Shown here: one piece after another, positions 52,177 to 61,970 of the stretch
Layout: every line of letters starts with the position of its first letter
Numbering within the stretch: position 1 is the first letter of the stretch
NCBI GenBank assembly: GCA_902776195.1
Contig: CACYPF010000001.1
Coordinates: forward strand, 62,001 to 126,000
Direction of reading: 5' to 3'
Length of the DNA: 64,000 nucleotides
Source: an uncultured Prevotellaceae bacterium
GTDB taxonomy: Bacteria > Bacteroidota > Bacteroidia > Bacteroidales > Bacteroidaceae
Notes under the pieces: model-generated
Seen by the model: only the letters and a program-made list of their open reading frames with translations
Database searches by the model: none
What the model was told of the DNA's origin: nothing
Translations under genes and position numbers: made by a program

Positions 52177-53694
52177 ATGTTATCACAACAAGACCTAAAA
52201 CAACTTGCCCAGAAGGGTATCAGTGAAGCACAGATTGAGCATCAGCTCGGTCAGTTCAAGACAGGCTTTCCTTTCCTGAAACTGGAGGCTGCAGCCAGTA
52301 TCGAACGTGGTATCGTGGCTCCTAACGAGGATGACCGCAAGAAGTATGTCAAGGCTTGGGAGCAGTACAAGGCTGCTGGCAAGCGTGTTGTAAAATTCGT
52401 GCCAGCCAGTGGTGCTGCCAGTCGTATGTTCAAGGACATGTTTGCCTTTGTCGATGCTGACTATGACGTTCCTACCACTGATTTCGAGAAAAAATATTTT
52501 GACAACATCGAGAAGTTTGCCTTCTATGGTGAGCTGGATGCTGTCTGCCAGAAGAATGAGGGCAAGGGCATCAAGGCACTCATTGCCGAGGGTAACTACA
52601 AGGCTGTGGCTGCCAATATGCTGAAAGCGGAGGGACTAAACTATGGTCAGCTGCCAAAGGGTCTCCTGCTCTTCCACAACTACCCCGAAGGTCCTCGTAC
52701 CCCAATGGAGGAGCACTTGGTAGAGGGTGCCCTTTATGCTGCCTCTAATGGTGAGGCGCATGTTCACTTCACCGTAAGTCACGAGCACATGGAGCTCTTC
52801 AAGCAAAAAGTAGCTCAGAAGGCTGATGGCTATGCGAAGAAATACGGCATCAAGTACGATATCTCTTTCTCGGAACAGAAGCCCTCTACCGACACTATCG
52901 CTGCTAATCCTGACGGTACTCCGTTCCGCAACAGCGACGGTTCTTTGTTGTTCCGTCCAGGCGGGCATGGCGCATTGATTGAGAATCTGAACGAGATCGA
53001 AGCTGATGTTATCTTTGTAAAGAATATCGATAACGTTGTGCCCGACCGTCTGAAACCTGAGACCGTAGAATGGAAACAGATCATCGCCGGTGTCCTTGTT
53101 ACCTTGCAGGAGAAAGCCTTTGAGTACCTGCGTTTGTTAGATACTGGCACGTATACCCACGAGCAGATTGAGGAGATGATCCGTTTCGTACAACAGGATC
53201 TTTGCTGTCGCAAGGCAGACATCAAAGACTTGGAGGATGCCGAACTCGTTATTTACCTGCGCAAAAAGTTGAATCGTCCAATGCGTGTCTGTGGTGTTGT
53301 GAAAAATGTAGGTGAGCCAGGTGGCGGTCCGTTCCTGACATACAACCAAGATGGCACCGTATCCCTACAGATCCTGGAAAGTTCACAGATCGACAAGTCA
53401 AACAAGGAGTATATGGAAATGTTCACCAAGGGCACTCACTTCAATCCTGTAGATCTGGTTTGTGCTGTGAAGGACTACAAAGGCAACGCTTTCGACCTTC
53501 CTAAATATGTGGATCCCACAACAGGCTTTATCTCCCAGAAGTCAAAGAACGGCAAGGAGTTGCAGGCACTGGAGTTGCCGGGATTGTGGAACGGTGCGAT
53601 GAGTGACTGGAACACTATCTTCGTAGAGGTTCCACTTGGTACATTCAACCCAGTGAAGACTGTCAACGACCTGCTTCGCGAGCAACATCAATAA
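52177..53694 (+). CDS. DUF4301 family protein (nucleotidyltransferase-like)
   Basis: 505 residues, cytoplasmic. 'KFVPASGAASRMFKDM' near residue 75 and 'RPGGHGALIENLN' near 265 recall the nucleotide and sugar-binding loops of UDP-sugar pyrophosphorylases (GT-A fold). DUF4301 proteins occur mainly in Bacteroidota and have no established reaction. Strong promoter and a codon bias toward GGT, GTT and AAG suggest high expression. Followed by a strong terminator. Confidence 0.78.
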   Translation: MLSQQDLKQLAQKGISEAQIEHQLGQFKTGFPFLKLEAAASIERGIVAPNEDDRKKYVKAWEQYKAAGKRVVKFVPASGAASRMFKDMFAFVDADYDVPTTDFEKKYFDNIEKFAFYGELDAVCQKNEGKGIKALIAEGNYKAVAANMLKAEGLNYGQLPKGLLLFHNYPEGPRTPMEEHLVEGALYAASNGEAHVHFTVSHEHMELFKQKVAQKADGYAKKYGIKYDISFSEQKPSTDTIAANPDGTPFRNSDGSLLFRPGGHGALIENLNEIEADVIFVKNIDNVVPDRLKPETVEWKQIIAGVLVTLQEKAFEYLRLLDTGTYTHEQIEEMIRFVQQDLCCRKADIKDLEDAELVIYLRKKLNRPMRVCGVVKNVGEPGGGPFLTYNQDGTVSLQILESSQIDKSNKEYMEMFTKGTHFNPVDLVCAVKDYKGNAFDLPKYVDPTTGFISQKSKNGKELQALELPGLWNGAMSDWNTIFVEVPLGTFNPVKTVNDLLREQHQ

Positions 53695-53756
53695 AGGATA
53701 TTGATGTTGATTGGTATAACGGCATCTTTCAAACAAAAGTACTTGAAGAACCTATA

Positions 53757-53797
53757 AAAAGAAAAACGAGGAAGTCAGACTTCCTCGTTTTTCTTTT
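53757..53797. terminator. Bidirectional terminator between DUF4301 gene and PBP1A gene
   Basis: Near-perfect palindrome (53757-53776 and 53778-53797) with core ACGAGGAAGTC / GACTTCCTCGT, flanked by A-rich and T-rich runs on the two sides, so it can stop both converging transcripts. It overlaps the PBP1A stop codon by two bases. Confidence 0.93.
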
Positions 53798-56117
53798 ACT
53801 CAAAGATCTGTTCCATATCCTCTTCTGCCACATCTTCTAAACCAGACTCGTCATACTGGCAAGGATTATAACCTTCAGGTAAGTCAAAGACAGCCTTTCC
53901 ATTATAACCAAGACGCTTATCGGCATAGACACGCTTCATATAATAAGCCCATACAGGAAGGGCACCAGCAGCACCTTGTCCCATACTTGTCATGGTAAAG
54001 TGGATGTCTCTATCCTCACCTCCTACCCAGCAACCACTGACCAGTGTCGGTGTGATACCCATAAACCATGCGTCGCTGTTATTATTCGTTGTACCCGTTT
54101 TACCTGCAATATCCCCGGGAATATTATACTTATAGCGTAAACGCCCAGCGGTACCACCATCCACAACAGCCTTCAGCATATAAAGCATCTTATGGGCACT
54201 CTCCTCACTAATCACCTCATTCATACGAGGTTGGAATTCTGCAATAGTATTTCCCTCATTATCCGCAATACGTGTTACGAACATGGGGGATGTGCGAATA
54301 CCATGATTGACAAAAGTTGTATAAGCACTCACCATTTCTCCTACCGTAATATCACACGGTCCAAGACAGAGAGCCATTGAGGGATGAATCTCTGGGTTGT
54401 TGATACCATATTCATGCAACAAAGTGACGAAAGCCGATGGATTAAGTTTGCTCATCAGATAAGCCGATATCCAGTTGTTAGATTGTTGAAGACCCCATTT
54501 CAAGGTAACCATCTCACCATAATGAGCACGACTGCCGTTTCGGGGAGTCCAGGCACGTCCGCCAACAATATAAGTCTCTTGCACATTGGGAGCGACATCA
54601 CAGGGTGAGTAGCCATTTTCCATCGCTAAAGAATAGAGGAATGGCTTGATGGTCGATCCCACTTGACGACGACCTTCCATACACATGTCATAAGCAAAGT
54701 GCATGAAGTCAAGTCCACCTAAATAAGCCTTCACATGACCGTTCTGCGGACACATACTCATAAAACCGCAACGCAGGAATGACTTATAGTAGCGGATAGA
54801 GTCAAGCGGTGTCATAATGGTATCCTTCTCACCACGATACGTGAATACGGACATCTCCGTCTTGGTATTGAAAGAGCGTTTAATCTCTTCTTCCGAGGCT
54901 CCTGACTCTTTCAGAACCCTATAACGCTCACATTGCCGAACGGAGCGCATCAGAATCTTATTAATCTGCTCTGCTGACAGATTACCAGAATAAGGAGCAC
55001 TCTTACGACCACGATTCTCCTTGTCAAAGGCTGGCTGTAAATATTTCACGATATGTTCACGGGCCGCTTGCTCGGCATACTCCTGCATACGGGAATCTAT
55101 CGTTGTATACACCTTCAGTCCATCGGTATATACATTATAATTATCACCATTGCGCTTCCGGTTCTTATTACACCAGCCATACAGCGGGTCTGTCTCCCAG
55201 TTGATGGAGTCCTGATGATATTTCACCATATTCCATGAGGGATAGTCCGTACGCTCCGGTTTCTTTGCCATCATATAACGACGCAGGAAATCACGGAAAT
55301 AGACAGCGACTCCATCTTTATGGTCTGAGACATGGAAATTCAGTTCCAATGGCTCTGCGGAATACTTTTGATAATCGGCTTCAGAAAGATAGCCTGCCTT
55401 AACCATCTGCCCAAGGACGACATTACGACGTTCACGACTTCTGTCACGATAACGAACAGGATTGTAGTACGATGGATTTTTACACAAACCGACGAGTGTT
55501 GCCGCCTCATTGACAGTCAGTTCTCTCGGCTCCTTTCCGAAATAGGTGTTAGATGCCGTTTTGATTCCCACAGCGTTATGGAGGAAATCAAAGTAGTTGA
55601 GATACATCGTGATAATCTCATCCTTGGTATAGTTTTTCTCCAACTGTACAGCAATTACCCACTCAATAGGCTTCTGGAGCAGTCGCTCCATCACACTATG
55701 CGCCGTACCGGAATAGAGCTGCTTAGCGAGCTGCTGGGTAATAGTGGAACCACCACCTGCACTTTTCTGACGAAAGATACCACGTTTGACAATTGCACGT
55801 CCTAAAGCGATGAAGTCAATACCGGAATGATCATAGAAACGCACATCCTCTGTTGCCACCAAAGCTTTTATCAAGGAAGGAGACAACTGGGAGTAATCCA
55901 CTAACACACGATTCTCACGGTTATAATTCCATGTTCCCATAATTTTCCCATCAGAACTATAAACCTGTGTCGCATATCTGTTGATAGGATTCTGCAACTC
56001 TTCAATGGGAGGCATATACCCTATCCAACCATTATTAATAGCCCAAAAAGAGAAAGCCGCAGTCAGCACCGAAGCCCCCAAAAGAGCCCACAAAACATAT
56101 ACTATTCCTTTCTTCAT
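53796..56117 (-). CDS. Penicillin-binding protein 1A (glycosyltransferase/transpeptidase)
   Basis: 773 residues. One N-terminal membrane anchor ('VYVLWALLGASVLTAAFSFWAI'); glycosyltransferase GT51 domain with 'ATEDVRFYDHSGID' and 'GGGSTITQQLAKQLYSG'; transpeptidase domain with the nucleophile 'GSTIKPFLYS', 'SNN' in 'GLQQSNNWISAYLM' and 'GKTGTTNN'. It polymerises and cross-links peptidoglycan. A minus-strand TATATTTG (56146-56153) with a TTTC at -33 is a possible promoter. Confidence 0.93.
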   Translation of the reverse strand: MKKGIVYVLWALLGASVLTAAFSFWAINNGWIGYMPPIEELQNPINRYATQVYSSDGKIMGTWNYNRENRVLVDYSQLSPSLIKALVATEDVRFYDHSGIDFIALGRAIVKRGIFRQKSAGGGSTITQQLAKQLYSGTAHSVMERLLQKPIEWVIAVQLEKNYTKDEIITMYLNYFDFLHNAVGIKTASNTYFGKEPRELTVNEAATLVGLCKNPSYYNPVRYRDRSRERRNVVLGQMVKAGYLSEADYQKYSAEPLELNFHVSDHKDGVAVYFRDFLRRYMMAKKPERTDYPSWNMVKYHQDSINWETDPLYGWCNKNRKRNGDNYNVYTDGLKVYTTIDSRMQEYAEQAAREHIVKYLQPAFDKENRGRKSAPYSGNLSAEQINKILMRSVRQCERYRVLKESGASEEEIKRSFNTKTEMSVFTYRGEKDTIMTPLDSIRYYKSFLRCGFMSMCPQNGHVKAYLGGLDFMHFAYDMCMEGRRQVGSTIKPFLYSLAMENGYSPCDVAPNVQETYIVGGRAWTPRNGSRAHYGEMVTLKWGLQQSNNWISAYLMSKLNPSAFVTLLHEYGINNPEIHPSMALCLGPCDITVGEMVSAYTTFVNHGIRTSPMFVTRIADNEGNTIAEFQPRMNEVISEESAHKMLYMLKAVVDGGTAGRLRYKYNIPGDIAGKTGTTNNNSDAWFMGITPTLVSGCWVGGEDRDIHFTMTSMGQGAAGALPVWAYYMKRVYADKRLGYNGKAVFDLPEGYNPCQYDESGLEDVAEEDMEQIFE

Positions 56118-56316
56118 TGCCTGTGCCTATATATAATTGGCGATGCAAATATACTGCTTTTTATTGATTCTATGAAATTTTTGTCACATTTTCAACCAAA
56201 AATACCCAAAGTCAAAAAACTGTTAACACTCTTAATCTTTATCGAAGTTTTAAGGAATTATTTCTACTAACTCAAAATAATTATCTATTTTTCTTCCTCA
56301 TTTCCTGGATTCTTTC

Positions 56317-56324
56317 TACTTTTG
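56317..56324 (+). promoter_or_regulatory. -7 element of the TolC/MacAB operon
   Basis: TACTTTTG, predicted start of transcription near 56331, only a few bases before a short upstream frame (56335-56367). No good -33 box is visible. Confidence 0.55.
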
Positions 56325-56368
56325 CACCATCAAAATGAACAAAAACAAAAATGAAAATAGGTATTAAG

Positions 56369-57706
56369 ATGAAAAGAATCTTTCTAATGATGTCCCTCTT
56401 TTTCCTGACAAGCATGATGTTCGGACAAAAGAAATGGACATTGCAAGAATGCATCGACTATGCGATGCAGAACAACATTACCCTGCAACAGGCGAGACTG
56501 ATGAAAAAGACGGCTACTGAGACGAGGAAGCAGTCACAAGCGGCACTCTTGCCTTCACTCAATGCCTCTACCAACCAGACTGTGGGTTACCGCCCGTGGT
56601 TGGAGACTGGTACGACCACTGTCTCGAACGGCACTGTGAATACCAAAGTCAATAAGACCTATTATAATGGCACGTATGGCATCAATGCCTCATGGACCGT
56701 ATGGAATGGCAACCAGAACCGTAACCAGTTGAAACTCGACAAGGTTGCTGAGGAGCAAGCCGATCTGGATATCGCAGAGACCGCCAACTCCATCCAAGAG
56801 CGTATCGCCCAACTCTACATCCAGATTCTCTACCTCAACGAGGCTATCCATGTCAACGAGGAAACTTTGGAGACCAGTAAGAAGAACGAGGAACGGGGTA
56901 AGGAGATGGTGGAAGTCGGCAAGATGTCAAAGGCTGACCTTGCCCAGTTGACAGCCCAACGCTCCACTGACGAGTATAACCTCGTAGAGGCGAAGAGCAA
57001 CCTCGCCGATTATAAGTTAGAACTCAAGCAACTGTTGGAAATCACTGGCGGACAAGATTTCGACATTGTGACTCCTGAAGCCTCCGACGAACAGGCACTC
57101 ACAGACATCCCGTCATTAGGTAGTGTCTATGAGAAGGCACTGACGTTACGTCCAGAGATCCAGAATGCCAAACTCGATTTACAGTCGAGCGACCTGCAGA
57201 TGAAGATTGCCAAGGCTGGACATCTGCCTACTGTCAGTCTGTCAGGAGGTGTGGGGACAAGTACCTCTTCGATGAGTTCTAATGAATGGGGCAACCAGAT
57301 GAAGACCAATTTCGATGCCTCCATTGGTGCTTCCCTCAGTATTCCCATCTTTGACAACCGCAGGACAAAGACGGCCATCAATAAGGCACAGATACAACGG
57401 GAGCAGGCTTTGCTGGATATCCAGAACGAGCAGAAGCAACTCTACGCTACTATCGAGGGCTATTGGCTGGATGCCAATACCAACCAGCAGAAATTCAAGG
57501 CAGCCCAGAGTTCTGTCGCCAGTGAGCAGGCAAGTTACGACCTGTTGTCAGAACAGTTCCATTTAGGATTGAAGAACATCATCGAACTGATGACTGGTAA
57601 GGACAAACTACTCAAAGCGCAACAGAACAGGTTGCAAAGCAAGTACATGACCATCTTGAACCAGCAACTGCTGCACTTCTACGAAGGGGAAACATTGAAT
57701 ATATAA
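56369..57706 (+). CDS. TolC-family outer membrane efflux protein
   Basis: 445 residues from 'MKRIFLMMSLFFLTSMMFGQ', a signal peptide; an in-frame ATG six codons earlier (56351) is possible. Two repeated helical/beta halves typical of TolC can be read ('TLQECIDYAMQNNITLQQAR', 'LYIQILYLNEAIHVNEETLE', later 'LSIPIFDNRRTKTAINKAQ'). It forms the outer-membrane channel for the following MacA and MacB proteins, whose genes start 12 bases later. Confidence 0.93.
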   Translation: MKRIFLMMSLFFLTSMMFGQKKWTLQECIDYAMQNNITLQQARLMKKTATETRKQSQAALLPSLNASTNQTVGYRPWLETGTTTVSNGTVNTKVNKTYYNGTYGINASWTVWNGNQNRNQLKLDKVAEEQADLDIAETANSIQERIAQLYIQILYLNEAIHVNEETLETSKKNEERGKEMVEVGKMSKADLAQLTAQRSTDEYNLVEAKSNLADYKLELKQLLEITGGQDFDIVTPEASDEQALTDIPSLGSVYEKALTLRPEIQNAKLDLQSSDLQMKIAKAGHLPTVSLSGGVGTSTSSMSSNEWGNQMKTNFDASIGASLSIPIFDNRRTKTAINKAQIQREQALLDIQNEQKQLYATIEGYWLDANTNQQKFKAAQSSVASEQASYDLLSEQFHLGLKNIIELMTGKDKLLKAQQNRLQSKYMTILNQQLLHFYEGETLNI

Positions 57707-57718
57707 AAAAGAAAATAT

Positions 57719-58906
57719 ATGAAGAACAAGAAAGTATGGATTGGTGTGGGTGTTGTCGCCCTCCTCGTCCTCATTTACTTCCTGCTGTCAGGAGGAAAGA
57801 AAGAAGAGAAAGTCTCGTTTGAGACAGCGAAAGTAGAGAAACTGAATATCCACACCAGCATCACGGCGACAGGTACTATCGAGCCTGTCACCTCCGTGAC
57901 AGTTGGTACACAGGTCAGCGGTATCGTGTCGAAACTCTATGTCGACTACAACAGCGTGGTGAAGAAAGGACAGGTCATTGCCGAACTCGACAAGACCAAT
58001 CTGACCAGTGAGTTAAACACGGCAAAGGCTAACCTCGCGTCAGCCCAGAGTACCCTGAACTACGAGCAGGCGAACTTCAACAGATACCAGACGCTATTTG
58101 ACAAAGGACTCGTCAGTGCCAACGACTATGAGAACGCACGTCTCTCTTATGAGAAGGCACGTCAGACGGTGACCTCATCCCGTGAGAGTGTGCGTAAGGC
58201 ACAGACCAACCTTGGCTATGCCACCATCACCTCACCTATTGACGGCGTGGTACTCTCCAAGTCCGTGGAGGAAGGTCAGACCGTTGCCGCCTCTTTCAAT
58301 ACCCCTGAGCTCTTCACTATTGCCCAGGACTTGACCGACATGCGGGTGATTGCCGATATCGATGAGGCAGACATTGGCGGGGTAAAAGAAGGACAGCGTG
58401 TCACCTTCACGGTTGACGCCTTCCCAGAGGACTCTTTCGAGGGACAAGTCACTCAGGTACGCCAGCAGGCAACCACAGAAAGCAATGTGGTGACCTACGA
58501 GGTGGTGATCTCTGCTCCTAACAAGGATCTGAAGCTCAAACCCGGTCTGACAGCTAATGTCACTATCTACACACTGGAGTTGAATAACACCCTTGCCGTT
58601 CCTTCCAAGGCATTACGCTTCACACCCAATGAGGCTTTACTCAGCAAGGGAGAGCAAATAGCAGACTGTGAGGGCGACCATAAGATATGGACGAAGGAAG
58701 GTAACACTTTTAAGGCATATAAGGTGGAAACAGGTACCAGCAATGGTATACTGACAGAGATCAAGAGTGGCATCAAGGAGGGAACAGAAATACTTGTTGA
58801 TTTCAATATCTCAGGTGGAGAAACCCCAGAGGGTGAGCAACAGGCTACCAACCCGTTCATGCCACGTCCACGTAACAACAAGAACAACCAGAATCAGAAA
58901 AAGTAA
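57719..58906 (+). CDS. macA: MacA-like periplasmic adaptor (HlyD family)
   Basis: 395 residues with an N-terminal membrane anchor ('VWIGVGVVALLVLIYFLL'). Lipoyl half-motifs ('IEPVTSVTVGTQVSGIVSKL', 'ITSPIDGVVLSK') flank a coiled coil (~100-160), followed by a beta-barrel domain ('IDEADIGGVKEGQRV'). The C-terminus is N/K-rich. It links MacB in the inner membrane to TolC. Four bases separate it from the ATPase start. Confidence 0.93.
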   Translation: MKNKKVWIGVGVVALLVLIYFLLSGGKKEEKVSFETAKVEKLNIHTSITATGTIEPVTSVTVGTQVSGIVSKLYVDYNSVVKKGQVIAELDKTNLTSELNTAKANLASAQSTLNYEQANFNRYQTLFDKGLVSANDYENARLSYEKARQTVTSSRESVRKAQTNLGYATITSPIDGVVLSKSVEEGQTVAASFNTPELFTIAQDLTDMRVIADIDEADIGGVKEGQRVTFTVDAFPEDSFEGQVTQVRQQATTESNVVTYEVVISAPNKDLKLKPGLTANVTIYTLELNNTLAVPSKALRFTPNEALLSKGEQIADCEGDHKIWTKEGNTFKAYKVETGTSNGILTEIKSGIKEGTEILVDFNISGGETPEGEQQATNPFMPRPRNNKNNQNQKK

Positions 58907-58910
58907 TACA

Positions 58911-59672
58911 ATGAAGTCAGAAGACAATAGGAAAGTCGTCATCGAACTGCAGAACGTGAAGCGCTACTTCCAGGTGGGCAGTGAGACGGTGAAGGCATTA
59001 CGTGGTGTCTCATTCAAGATCTATGAGGGTGAGTTTGTCACCATCCAAGGAACCTCTGGCTCTGGCAAGTCGACCCTGTTGAACCAGCTTGGCTGTCTGG
59101 ACACTCCCACCAGTGGGGAGTATTTCCTTGACGGAGTCTCTGTCCGCACGATGTCGAAGACGCAGCGTGCTCATCTGCGCAATCAGAAGATAGGCTTTGT
59201 GTTCCAGAACTACAACCTGTTGGCGAAGACCACCGCTGTGGAGAACGTGGAACTACCACTGATGTATAATAACAAGTACGATGCCAAGCAGCGTCGCGCC
59301 GCTGCCATTAAGGCATTAGAGGCTGTAGGACTGGGTGACCGCCTGGAGCATAAGTCCAACCAAATGTCTGGAGGACAGATGCAGCGTGTCGCTATTGCCC
59401 GTGCCTTGGTCAACGACCCCGCCGTACTCCTCGCTGACGAGGCGACAGGTAACCTTGACACCCGTACCTCTTTTGAGATGCTGGTACTTTTCCAAGAATT
59501 GTACCGCCAGGGGCATACCATTATCTTCGTGACCCACAACCCAGAGATTGCGGAATACAGCAGCCGTAACATCAACCTGCGTGACGGTAAGATTCGCGAG
59601 GACACTATCAATACGAATATCAAATCGGCGGCAGAGGCTCTTGCCGCCCTGCCCAAACCACAAGACGACTGA
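58911..59672 (+). CDS. MacB-type ABC transporter ATPase
   Basis: 253 residues from the ATG at 58911 ('MKSEDNRKVVIELQNVKRYF'); the longer frame runs back through macA and is not plausible. Walker A 'GTSGSGKSTLLN', signature 'MSGGQMQRVAIARAL', Walker B 'VLLADEATGNLD' and H-loop 'IFVTHNPEIA' belong to the LolD/MacB family. In E. coli MacB the ATPase and permease are one chain; here they are two genes. Confidence 0.95.
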   Translation: MKSEDNRKVVIELQNVKRYFQVGSETVKALRGVSFKIYEGEFVTIQGTSGSGKSTLLNQLGCLDTPTSGEYFLDGVSVRTMSKTQRAHLRNQKIGFVFQNYNLLAKTTAVENVELPLMYNNKYDAKQRRAAAIKALEAVGLGDRLEHKSNQMSGGQMQRVAIARALVNDPAVLLADEATGNLDTRTSFEMLVLFQELYRQGHTIIFVTHNPEIAEYSSRNINLRDGKIREDTINTNIKSAAEALAALPKPQDD

Positions 59673-59702
59673 TAAATCTCGGAATATCGCAATATCGAAA
59701 AA

Positions 59703-60920
59703 ATGAACATATTAAATCTTTTCAAAGTAAGCTTCAAGGCTGTCGCCAACAACAAGATGCGCTCCTTCCTGTCCATGTTAGGTATCATCATTGGTGTGGC
59801 GGCGGTCATCATCATGATGGCGATAGGACAAGGTTCCAAGGAGAGCATCCGCAAGGAGCTGTCAACGATGGGCACCAACCTGTTGACCATCCGTCCAGGC
59901 GCAGATATGCGTGGTGGTGTCCGTCAGGACCCGTCGAGTATGCAGACACTGAAACCTGCCGACTATGAGCGCATTCTCCGCGAGAAGAAATTCGTCACGA
60001 AGGTATCACCTGAGGTGACGGCCAGTGGACAGGTCATCTATGGTAATAACAACACCAACACGTCGATGTATGGTGAGTCCACAGAGTATCTGGACATCAA
60101 GCAATGGGAGGTTGAGGACGGCGAGTGCTTCACAGACGAGGACATCAAGAAAGCCGCCAAGGTCGTCGTGGTAGGAAAGACCATCGTCACCGAGTTGTTT
60201 GGGGATAATATCGACCCTATCGGCAAGACCATCCGCTTTAAGTCGATTCCGATGCGTATTATCGGAGTATTGAAATCGAAAGGGTATAATTCCTGGGGCA
60301 TGGATCAGGACAACGTGATGATAGCACCCTATACCACCGTGATGAAGCGTATCGCTGCCCAGACGTGGTATTCAAGTATCGTATGCTCTGCTGTCACTGA
60401 GGAGTTGTCCGATGCCGCCATTGAGGAGTTGACCCAGATTCTGCGTGACAACCATAAACTAAAAGGGGATGCTGACGATGACTTCACCATCCGCTCACAG
60501 GCAGAGATGATGGAGACGATGTCGTCAACGATGGACACAGTGACCCTTATCCTGGTTGTCGCCGCCGCTTTCTCATTACTCGTCGCCGGTATCGGTATCA
60601 TGAACATCATGCTGGTGTCCGTGACGGAGCGTACCAAGGAGATAGGTCTGCGCATGGCAGTGGGTGCCACGGGACCAGTCATCTCCTTGCAGTTCTTGAT
60701 TGAGTCCGTACTAATCAGTGTCACTGGCGGACTATTAGGTATCTTAGTAGGCTGTTCGGCAAGTGCAGGCTTGAGTACATTCGGTATGCCCAGCAGTGTT
60801 CCTGCATGGAGTATCTATGTCTCCTTCCTGGTATGCGTCTTCATTGGCGTATTGTTCGGATATATCCCTGCCCAGAAAGCTGCCAATATGGACCCCATAG
60901 AAGCTATCCGCCATGAATAA
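59703..60920 (+). CDS. MacB-type ABC transporter permease
   Basis: 405 residues. One N-terminal helix ('NKMRSFLSMLGIIIGVAAVIIMMAIGQGS'), a large periplasmic MacB_PCD domain, and three C-terminal helices with the FtsX motif 'GIGIMNIMLVSVTERTKEIGLRMAVGA'. This is the mechanotransmission type of transporter, exporting substrates such as macrolides, peptides or lipids from the periplasm. It overlaps the histidine kinase start by eight bases. Confidence 0.95.
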   Translation: MNILNLFKVSFKAVANNKMRSFLSMLGIIIGVAAVIIMMAIGQGSKESIRKELSTMGTNLLTIRPGADMRGGVRQDPSSMQTLKPADYERILREKKFVTKVSPEVTASGQVIYGNNNTNTSMYGESTEYLDIKQWEVEDGECFTDEDIKKAAKVVVVGKTIVTELFGDNIDPIGKTIRFKSIPMRIIGVLKSKGYNSWGMDQDNVMIAPYTTVMKRIAAQTWYSSIVCSAVTEELSDAAIEELTQILRDNHKLKGDADDDFTIRSQAEMMETMSSTMDTVTLILVVAAAFSLLVAGIGIMNIMLVSVTERTKEIGLRMAVGATGPVISLQFLIESVLISVTGGLLGILVGCSASAGLSTFGMPSSVPAWSIYVSFLVCVFIGVLFGYIPAQKAANMDPIEAIRHE

Positions 60921-61968
60921 GAAGATTGAGATAGTACTGCATATCGCCGCATGGCTGGTGATGTTCCTGTCGCCTATGATTTTCATGAATCAGGGACATG
61001 GTGTCACTCCTGTGCAATTCCTGATGATGTGCTCCGTGCCTATTGCCTTTATGATGGTGTTCTACATGAACTACTTATGGCTGACTCCCCATTACTTCGT
61101 ACCGGGCCGTCACCGTTATTATTTCATCATCAACTTCATTGTGATCATCACGTTAGGCATTGGACTGCACTATTGGATGGAGTACGTACATGCCATCTTT
61201 TACCCCGGACCACCAAAAACCAGTTCTTGGAACACCCTCGGATTCATCCTTCGTGACATCTTCAATCTGGTCATCTCCGCTACGATAGCCACACTGGCAC
61301 GTCTCTCATTCAAATGGTATCGAGCCGACCGCATACGTCGTGACTCTGAGGCGGCTCAGGTAGAGGCGGAGCTGAAGACACTACGCTGGCAGATCAATCC
61401 GCATTTCCTGCTGAATACTCTCAACAATATCTATGCACTCACAGCCTTTGACACCCAAAAGGCACAAGAGTCCATACAAGAGCTGTCAAAGATGCTGCGC
61501 CATATTCTCTATGACAACCAGCAGCCTACCGTTGCCATCACTGACGAAGTGGAGTTTATGAAGAACTATATCCAGCTGATGCGCATCAGGCTCCCGGAGT
61601 CGGTGGACATCCGTGCAGACTTCTCCATCCAGAACCCGCAACAGGAAGTCGCCCCTATGCTCTTCGTCTCTCTTATAGAGAATGCCTTCAAACATGGCGT
61701 AAGCCCTACCCTGCCCAGTTTTATTCATCTTCAAATGACGGCAGACAGCGAACAGATTACTTTCAATATCACCAACTCCAACTACCCCAAGAATGAACAA
61801 GACCGCAGTGGACATGGAGTCGGACTCTCGCAAGTGCAACGCCGCCTTGACCTCTCCTATCCCGGTCAGTATGTCTGGGAGAGTGGTGTCAGCGACGACG
61901 AAAAGACCTTTCAGTCAAGGATCATTATCACGAAACTTCAGAATATCGAATTAAATAAAAAGAAATAA
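60913..61968 (+). CDS. LytS/YpdA-type sensor histidine kinase
   Basis: 351 residues. Four N-terminal membrane helices, a short coiled linker, then His_kinase domain PF06580 with 'QINPHFLLNTLNNIYAL' (phospho-His) and HATPase with 'LIENAFKHGV' and 'GHGVGLSQVQRRL'. It lacks an extracytoplasmic sensor, so it probably senses in or near the membrane. Paired with the following LytTR regulator three bases downstream. Confidence 0.93.
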   Translation: MNKKIEIVLHIAAWLVMFLSPMIFMNQGHGVTPVQFLMMCSVPIAFMMVFYMNYLWLTPHYFVPGRHRYYFIINFIVIITLGIGLHYWMEYVHAIFYPGPPKTSSWNTLGFILRDIFNLVISATIATLARLSFKWYRADRIRRDSEAAQVEAELKTLRWQINPHFLLNTLNNIYALTAFDTQKAQESIQELSKMLRHILYDNQQPTVAITDEVEFMKNYIQLMRIRLPESVDIRADFSIQNPQQEVAPMLFVSLIENAFKHGVSPTLPSFIHLQMTADSEQITFNITNSNYPKNEQDRSGHGVGLSQVQRRLDLSYPGQYVWESGVSDDEKTFQSRIIITKLQNIELNKKK

Positions 61969-61970
61969 TT

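Noticed and set aside
58767-58910. Longer start for the MacB ATPase
   Set aside because: The extension lies inside macA in another frame; the ATG at 58911 gives a normal ABC ATPase N-terminus.
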